64,000 nt of DNA, taken from contig NC_084897.1 in the NCBI RefSeq assembly GCF_958979055.1, positions 25,845,128 to 25,909,127 of the forward strand, read 5' to 3'. This DNA is from Alnus glutinosa (lineage: Eukaryota > Streptophyta > Magnoliopsida > Fagales > Betulaceae). The translations under genes and the position numbers were made by a program. Below the pieces are notes generated by a model. The model saw only the letters and a list, made by a program, of their open reading frames with translations. It ran no database searches and was not told the DNA's origin. Positions 57,048 to 64,000 of the stretch are shown piece after piece (within the stretch, counting starts at the first letter, position 1; each line of letters begins with the position of its first letter).

Positions 57048-59999
57048 ATGAGAAAAGCCTTGTTCAGATTTTTAGTGTTCGTTTCGAACATGATCCCGCT
57101 GGCCTCTGCGGCTGTTTTTTTCAATCCCTTGCACGCTTCCTTCCCCGACCTTGCCGCAAAATTTGGTAACTCTTCATTTTTCTTTCTCTCGTTCTCGCGT
57201 TGCTTGGTTGCCGAGAAAACGCAAGAAACCTAGAGAAAAATATTAAAATAAATCAACGACTCTTGCTAAATTTGGTTGTTGAGTTCAAAACAAAAACAAA
57301 AAGAAAAGAAAAAAAAAAAAAAGAATTCCATTATTTGCTTCAATTTGAGCCAGCTAAGAATTCCCGAGAGAGCTATGCAAAATTATATTTCTAAAATTAC
57401 TCTGTTTAAATTCGGATTGATGAATTTTATTATTTTGTTCCGGTAAATATCCAGAATTAAGTTTTCTTTGTTTTGTTTTGTTTTTTAATTCTTTCTTAGC
57501 TGTTCCTATCAGTAGCTTTGGTGTTTGTGGAGTATTGGATATAGCAGACCCTCTGGACGCTTGCTCTCAACTACAAATTGGTGTTCAATCCAATGAAGCT
57601 AAGCAAAAGAGGTTTGCTTTGATAATTAGGGGTGGGTGTACCTTCGAGGATAAGGTCCGAAACGCGCAGAACGCTGGCTTTGGTGCCGCGATCGTGTACG
57701 ATGACCGGGACAAGGGAAAATTGGTTTACAGTGAGTCGCATTGCCCCTTTGAAACTCTGTTTATTGCTTCCTTTGTAATTTCTTGGATCACCATTTATAC
57801 GGTATGTTACTTCTTGTTATTGAAGGATTATTTGGTTTTTGAAATGAATAAGTATATGGGTTTCAGTCTATGATTGTTTTGTGAAAAACATTTTATTGAG
57901 AGCTAAACCCAGAAAGTCCTTCTTTCTAATTAGGGAATACTCTGATATAAATAATCGGTAAATGTCAGGATGATGTATTCTGCAAAATAAATGGAGGTTT
58001 AAGATATAAGTAATGTAATCTCTTACGATATATATTTCATGAAACAAATTCCACTGAAATAAATGGAGAAATTGTAGTGTTTTGTGCCATTATAATAAGT
58101 GGATGTCCCTTGTTTGCAGTGATGATAAATCCTGAAAACGTAACAGTACATGCGGTTTTTGTTTCAAAGGCAACGGGTGAAATTTTGAAGGAGTATGCTC
58201 GAGAGGAAAAGGGCGAATGCTGCATCTTCCCATCTCATTTTGAATCATCATGGACGGTGTTGACAATATCTTTTATCTCTTTTATTGTTATATGCGCTAT
58301 TGTTGTGTTAGTCTTCTATACCCCCAGACACTTGTCGTATTCACAAGGAACATATTATCGCTCTCAAAGTGTTGATATTGAGACGGTGAAAGCTCTACCT
58401 TGCTTCACGTTCAGCTCTGCTCGTTCCGGGGATTGTCATACTGAAGAAACTTGTGCCATTTGCCTGGAGGATTACAAAGATGGGGAAATTCTAAAAGTTC
58501 TCCCCTGCCAACATGGTAGTACTTTGGTCACATGGCTAATATTATAGGCAATTACAGTAAAGTTGTAGTGCCGGTCTTGCACCACAAGGTGGTAGTTGTA
58601 GATATTTTTGCATAATTCTGTCTCTCACATATCATAGGCTCCCTTGGCATGTCATGATGCTCTTGGGACTGGTACCATCCAAAATGTAGATATAAATGCA
58701 TACCATAAGTGGTGTATACCTTTATCTATTGAGCTTGTATGTTGTAAGCTAAAGCTCTCGTTTGTCTTTTCAAATATAAGACCACCAATCTGGTCCATGA
58801 AAGAAGAACTAGAAGAAGCTTTCCAATGAAAATAAGAATGAACCACCGTCACTGTGTCCATGCTGAATTAACAAATATTCAGATGGTAAGTTAAACACGC
58901 ACCCAGTGGGACTTGAATCCACGACCTCACCCTCCACCTTGCTACAAAGGGAGAAAGTACCATTTGAGCTAAAGCTCATTGGCGATCTTTTTATGTTTAT
59001 GAAATTGTCTATCATATGGTGTCGCATTCTCTTGTTGTTACGGTTCTAGGAAGTGGAGATGGTTAGCATTATGGTATTTGTTCCATTGAAATTAGTAAGG
59101 ACATTTTATGTAACATCAAATTTCTAGACATCCAGATTTTCTAGATGTGAGTTAATTAACTTGAACTCTTCTTGCAGAATTCCATTCAAGCTGTGTGAGT
59201 TTGTGGTTGACTAAGTCAGGGACATTCTGCCCAGTGTGCAAGCATGATTTGGGAACCAAAAAATTGCATATTCTGAGGTAAGTTAAGTCCATGCTTATTT
59301 TTAGTTTTTAATGGAGCAATTTTTATTCACTTTGTTGAATATTTCAAGTGGTAGGTCACTTGTCGTTTGTGGTGCATATCTTCTATCTATTTGGATCAAA
59401 GTATGTTGCTAATTTAACTCTTCATAGACTCATAAAATTTATGGCGATGACAATCTGTGTCTGCCATCATTTTGTCATTAATGATGGGGTTCTAAATTAA
59501 AGGCCTGGTTACTCTATACAAGGTGTTGGTTATGCTCTCTCGTCTCATTCTTCTTCTCCAGAGATTACTTTGGCAATTCACATGCTGAATGCCATCCTGG
59601 AACTTGGATCGAGCATAGTTCTTAACTGTTAGATGACTTGCACAACTTGGCATGAAATGATTGAAAAAATTTCATTGGCTTAACGACTATTTGCTGCGTA
59701 TTTGTATTAGTGTATGACTCTGACTTGGAATGTATTTATGATTATCAACATATATATAAACCAGATTTTATATTTATGAAAATATGTGATGGTGACTACT
59801 TGAGATGTTTTGGTTAATGCTACTTGATGATGTTAGTTTAAAGGGAAAAATAAATAAATAAAATAAAATAAAATTTAGCCAAATTTCGCTGCAATCATGT
59901 TTGCAGGTATAGTAGTAGCACTCTGAATTATTATAAAGGTAAAATAATTTGGGATACCGCTCATGTTTAGTGAACTTTGGTGCGTTTTCTTGCAGGTGA
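57048..59999 (+). CDS. RMR-type receptor-like E3 ligase: PA domain, TM, RING-H2 (5 coding exons)
   Basis: Exons 57048-57165, 57500-57730, 58120-58515, 59178-59277 and 59996-59999 give 282 residues. After a signal peptide (residues 1-22) comes a protease-associated domain with [15 protein letters not shown] and [20 protein letters not shown] (to about residue 155). One transmembrane helix follows ([20 protein letters not shown], about 163-182), then a cytosolic C3H2C3 RING-H2 finger from [27 protein letters not shown] to FCPVC (228-269). Plant RMR proteins sort cargo to protein-storage vacuoles and have a RING with ubiquitin-ligase features. The final codon is split by the last intron. Without splicing the frame reads AGG TAA and with splicing AGG TGA, so the protein ends ...LHILR in both cases. 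It is shorter than Arabidopsis RMR1, lacking a long Ser-rich tail. Intron 3 holds a SINE. Confidence 0.94.
58895..58982 (-). mobile_element. tRNA-derived SINE fragment in RMR intron 3
   Basis: The minus strand reads GCTTTAGCTCAAATGGTAC (box A), then TTTCTCCCTTTGTAGCAAGG, TGGAGGGTGAGGTCG and GGATTCAAGTCCC (box B). It is closely related to the copy at 45117-45226 but keeps a better box B. No clear target duplication was found. Confidence 0.75.
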
Positions 60000-62020
60000 A
60001 GAGAGGAATTTGGATATATATTCAACAAGAGGAAAGGACGATTAGTCTAGCTTTTGACATGAGGTATGTAGTTTATCTCTTCACCTGACATTGAATTTTT
60101 GGTTGCTTCTACTCCAAATGATGAAGGTGCAAGATTTTGGCTATTTGCTGGCCTTCTATTGCACTCAGAAGTTGAGACCCAAATTGATTTCTGGAGATAT
60201 TTTCTCTACCATGAATCACAAGCTAGTCTTTGCATTGAACTTTTATTCTATTGTTACTAAGCCTTCTTTCTTTCTTTCTTTTTTTGAATCTTTTCTCCTT
60301 TTTAGGTCCTTTTGTTTTTCAGGGTGCTCTCAGTCTGGCAAGGACGTCAAATGAACTCCATCCAAAGTTTCTTTTAGTGCTCCTCGGTCTCTCAAGAAAC
60401 CTTGAGAGGAATCTGTGACGATGTCCAAGAGTGATAGTGGGTGAATGACTGATGTATATATAAGTGTTAGTGATATATATCTATGTAAGAACATAAAACT
60501 AAATATCGATCCTCATGTTAGCCAAATCAGATTTTAGGATAATTGATACCAGTATTGCTGTATATCAATGGGCGATACCAAAATTCCAACTATAATGGCT
60601 GATAATGGTCAATTTAGGTATTGAAATTTTCTCTTATTTGCTCCTAGGATTATTAACCAAAAGTCGTGATCCCCAGGGTTTCCTTAGTTTCGTCTAAGTG
60701 GCCAACAGAATACAAAGAGAGTTCTCAAAAATTATAGAGATTTTTTTTTTTTTTTTTTTTCATCTGGTGTTTATCTATTTACAATTTTATTTTTTTTTGC
60801 AAATCAACTATTAAATTATTGATTTGCAAAAGAAATGTACAATGGATGGACGTGTATCAGGTCTCAAAATTAAAAGTATTTATCTACCTTTATGATGGTT
60901 ATTCTTGCTAACTAAATTTTCACATGTCTACCAATGGTGGCAGTGGCACTTCTTCGTAACATTTTTATGTAAAATGGCTAACTAAACTTATAAAAAATAT
61001 TTACATCCGGGTTCTTTAAATCAAATATATTTTGTATTTTATTTATAATGGATAAGTTTTTAATTCTTTTCTTTCTCTTTTCCAATCTTTTTTTATTCAT
61101 TTCTTTCTCCGGATTAAAAAAAATTTGATAATCCAATGTGATGATTGCTATGTAATTTTAATTTAAAAGGAAATGAGGAAATGATTGATGAGTCACTACG
61201 CATTAATCATTATAGTTCACCGCAATAAGTTGCTGCCCATACTGTTCTAGTATTGCTCAACCATTATTGCCAATACGCCATTAGAAAATTAGATGTTTTG
61301 CATGCCAGAAATGCTTACCTAATTACTTAAAAGCATCTGCAACAAAAGAGTTATTTTAGCTGTTTAAATAAATTTTAAAAAAAAATCTCTCTTTTATTTT
61401 AGCTACTTATTTTTCAATACAGATTATCTATTTCACCATTTACTTTCTTTAAATATTATTTTTCAATCAATTTTATTATTTTTTTTTTTCACATTCCTCT
61501 CTCCATTTCTTTAAATTTTATTATATGGACAAAAAATTTCTACAAACCGATTTGTATGAAATTTATATGTGAGAATAAAGGACACATGTCATTTTTATAC
61601 GTGGGTTGTAAAAAAAATTTGTCCTTATTATATTAGTCCAAGTTGCTATAATATAATATATGAAAATCTACTCGGCCGGAGATACTCTTAAGCAAAACAG
61701 AAACACAAATGCATAACTCATTTGCGAATGCATATGCATGAGTATACATTTGCACTAATGCAAATGTTTTTAAATTTTAAAAAAATGTTTGGGATATCAC
61801 GTCTATTATTATAATTTCATTACAAATTCATATTATAAATCCATGTTGTTTTGAAAATGAATGCTCTTACGTGTCATTTTATATTTTAATGACTAATGTT
61901 GTAAGTGTTATGCTGCCAGTTTCTGTTTGTAAATATAATAAGTATTATATAAATTATTGATCTATATTAGTACCTAACATAATAAATAACACGTAAATAT
62001 TGTCACCCAAATTTATAAAA

Positions 62021-62395
62021 TGAGTAATGCTACACATCATCCCCTTGTTCTCCTTTTGTCACCCCAAAATTGATGTGGCTCTTAAAATCACCATTGAATT
62101 TTTTATGAGTAATACTACACATCATCCCCTTGTCCTCCTTTTGTCACTCCAAAATTGATGTGGCTCTTAAAATTACCATTGGATTTATGATAGATCACCA
62201 TTAGATTTTGATCCAATGGTGATTTTAAGAGCCACATCAATTTTGGGGTGACAAAAGGAGGACAAGAGGATGATGTGTAGCATTATTCATTTTTGATATA
62301 TCACTTTTGGATTTTAATCCAATGATGATTTTAAGAGCCACATCAATTTTGGGGTGACAAAAGAAGGACAAGAGGATGATGTGTAGCATTAATCT
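62021..62395. mobile_element. Outer MITE of a nested pair
   Basis: The left arm (62021-62092) with GAGTAATGCTACACATCATC and TGTCACCCCAAAATTGATG is the inverted copy of the right arm (about 62315-62395). Reading across the inner element restores the central part of a hairpin similar to the inner one. There is no coding sequence. Confidence 0.8.
62106..62289. mobile_element. Inner MITE inserted into the centre of its relative
   Basis: Ends (T)GAGTAATACTACACATCATC and its inverted copy; the arms of about 75 bases are nearly identical to those of the outer element. The flanks ttttt(t/g)a on both sides suggest a short target duplication. It is younger than the outer copy. Confidence 0.8.
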
Positions 62396-62744
62396 TATAG
62401 AATACTTTATTTTTTTCCCAGCAAAACTCCAAATTTTATTTGATAGGACCCTATCTTTGGTGAACTCCGAGTCAGTCCCAACTGCTTTTTTCACTTCTCG
62501 AATCAAAAGCCTTGCTTTTTCGCACAGTTACGTGGCATGATGTCATTGGGCCCAGATGACAGAAACCACTACTCATTATATAGATGAGAAATGCTAGATC
62601 ACCCTTCCACAGAAAACGAACCGTGTTTTAGAAACAGCTGCAGAACTCTCAGCCCACATTTTCTATCCTCAGCTGGTTTTCTTTTCAGGCAAACCAAGGG
62701 AACAACAGCCAGCAGATCTAAAAAGTCAAGAGCTTTATACTTCA

Positions 62745-62752
62745 TATAAATA
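62745..62752 (+). promoter_or_regulatory. Possible TATA box of the STR gene
   Basis: TATAAATA 60 bases before the start codon at 62812, giving a short leader. Another TATATA lies near 62578. Confidence 0.45.
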
Positions 62753-62811
62753 TCATAACTCTTCATGGGCTCTTTAGAAAGGTTTGTTTCATTTTCTCTG
62801 CAAAATTTGAT

Positions 62812-64000
62812 ATGGGTCTTTCCTCTGCAATGTTCCCTCGTTGTTTCTTTCTTCTTCTTCTTCTTCTTCTTCTACTTCTTCTTACATATTGTAGCCCGGG
62901 AGCAGAAGTTGTCACCGTTGATGTTCATGAAGCTAAGGATCTGATCAAGTCTGGCCACAAGTATCTAGATGTTAGGTATGCAAAAGGGTACTCTTTGTTT
63001 CATGTTTGATCCATTTCATGTATGGGGTTTCAAAAGAAGAAAAAAAAAGGTTTTAGCTTTATGTTTTGTGCCTTCTGAAATAATTGTGGAACTTTATTAT
63101 TTGTAAACAGGACTGTGGAAGAGTTCAAGAAAGGGCATGTGGGTTCAGACAAGATCCTCAACATTCCTTACATGTTCAATACACCAGAAGGTAATTTAAA
63201 TCTCTAACAATAATAAGCCTACTTTATATGTGGGTTTGCCTTGTTGTTTGAAAAATGATTGGGTACTTTTGACACAATCCTTTTTCAAACTGGTGTTGGA
63301 GTTGATAATTGGTGAAACAGAGTATACAATGATTAGTCAGTCATTAATTAAGGTCCATTGGACACTCTGTATTTATTTTTCAACACCCTTATCTTTATCT
63401 TCAGAGTATTTATTTTTACTTTGGTGATTAGTTATTATTATTATTTTTTTCTCCTTCTACCTAAGTGAATTCTCTTATATATTTACTCCGGCATCTTACG
63501 CTTTTAATGACATATCGATTACTTATTTATGAAAAAAAAATTAAAGGTCCGTTTGGATTTGATGATTCAAAACGAACGATTTTTAAAATAGTAATTTCAA
63601 AACGTATGATTTAAAAATGCAAGTAAGCATTTGAAAAATTCACGGTTTGGTTAAAAACTTAAAATTGCATTTTAGTGTTTAAAATCGTGGGTTTTCTAAA
63701 ATGTACTTTCTAATTTTTTCATATTTTTAAACTTTTAGTTTTTTAAAAACACTCTCAAACGACACTTTTCGAGATTTTATTTAAAATTTGGGTCAAACGG
63801 ACTTTAAATTGCAAGCTTAATCATCTCACCAATTATGAACTATAAGGTCAATTTATAAATAACTTGCAGGGAAAGATGCAGTGTGGAGTGAAAAAATAAT
63901 GAATATCTTTTGATTTTGGCCTTTAGGTAGAGTGAAAAATCCTAAATTCGTGGGGGAGGTTTCGTCTGCTTGCAACAAAGAGGATCATCTTATTGTGGTA
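62812..64000 (+). CDS. Rhodanese-domain sulfurtransferase, DIN1/STR16-18 type (partial, cut by window end)
   Basis: Exons 62812-62975, 63111-63190 and 63927 to beyond 64000. The visible protein has an N-terminal Leu-rich hydrophobic run (about residues 11-25), then VVTVDVHEAKDLI, SGHKYLDVRTVEEF, KKGHV, LNIPYMFNTPEG and RVKNPKFVGEVSSACNKEDH. This is the first half of a single rhodanese domain as in plant thiosulfate sulfurtransferases of the senescence-associated SEN1/DIN1 group. The active-site Cys loop lies beyond the window. Exon 3 was started at 63927 because GR(V)KNP follows the family; another AG at 63869-63870 is possible but leads into a stop in this frame. The leucine run is encoded by CTT repeats. 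Intron 2 holds a MITE. Confidence 0.92.
63543..63805. mobile_element. MITE, about 263 bp, in STR intron 2
   Basis: The ends AAAGGTCCGTTTGGATTT and its near-complement AAATTTGGGTCAAACGGACTTT are inverted repeats. The 5-mer aaatt lies on both sides (63538-63542 and 63806-63810), though AT-richness makes this weak. The terminal motif GTCCGTTTGG is common among plant MITEs; the superfamily was not determined. Confidence 0.65.

Larger units (their letters stand above)
60000..62811. other. RMR 3' UTR and intergenic DNA
   Basis: The first few hundred bases are probably RMR 3' UTR, possibly spliced. Beyond 60500 the DNA is AT-rich, with a MITE-family remnant (61780-61990) and the nested MITE pair at 62021-62395. 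No other gene was recognised. Confidence 0.5.

Noticed and set aside
58895-58982. A functional tRNA gene
   Set aside because: Box A and B are present but no cloverleaf stems or anticodon arm fit; the related copy at 45117 with A-tail and target duplication shows it is a SINE.

Overview
This is nuclear DNA from a flowering plant, almost certainly a eudicot. The genes are split by AT-rich introns with GT..AG borders. The proteins are plant types: thaumatin-like proteins, a plant OPT transporter, an RMR PA/RING-H2 protein and a DIN1/STR-type rhodanese. The space between genes is full of plant transposons (Ty1-copia, TRIM, Mutator-type MITEs, tRNA-derived SINEs, a LINE). The species cannot be fixed from the sequence; a woody eudicot is only a guess. 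There are no bacterial-type features, rRNA, CRISPR arrays or convincing canonical tRNA genes.

Layout. 1-7430: the 3' part of a broken Ty1-copia element, split by an unclassified insertion of about 4.7 kb that itself carries a Mutator-type MITE (3839-4207). 7430-11100: AT-rich DNA with a 763-bp GC-rich fold-back MITE (9287-10049). 11226-12535 (+): thaumatin-like gene 1. 12536-24800: a gene-poor stretch with a TRIM, a SINE, MITE remnants and a 138-bp tandem duplication. 25196-27119 (+): thaumatin-like gene 2, with the same three-exon plan as gene 1. 27120-31350: MITE-rich intergenic DNA. 31353-38051 (-): calmodulin-lysine N-methyltransferase, seven exons; intron 2 holds an unusual LTR element with inverted ends. 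39191-39535 (+): SDHAF4. 40225-41248: a 5'-truncated LINE. 43138-44918 (+): RNA polymerase III subunit RPC9. 45909-49794 (-): oligopeptide transporter, six exons. 51214-55579 (-): NOL1/NOP2/Sun RNA m5C methyltransferase, nine exons. 57048-59999 (+): RMR-type PA/RING-H2 ubiquitin ligase. 62812 to the window end (+): DIN1/STR-like sulfurtransferase, cut off by the edge.

All multi-exon models were built by hand. Each exon chain keeps one open frame, and the totals of the complete genes divide by three: TLP1 294 aa, TLP2 330, CaMKMT 323, RPC9 143, OPT 739, NSUN 393, RMR 282. The genes have no common pathway; the region is an ordinary euchromatic neighbourhood of housekeeping and membrane genes plus two paralogous thaumatin-like genes. 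The most unusual object is the element at 36634-37563: two identical LTR ends in opposite orientation, flanked by a 5-bp target duplication, inside an intron. Other points of note are four transposon insertions with clear target duplications in or between genes, a MITE inserted into the hairpin centre of its own relative, a NAGNAG acceptor at the GPI-tail exon of TLP2, an 8-nt first coding segment in RPC9, and an RMR stop codon that is the same whether or not the last intron is removed.
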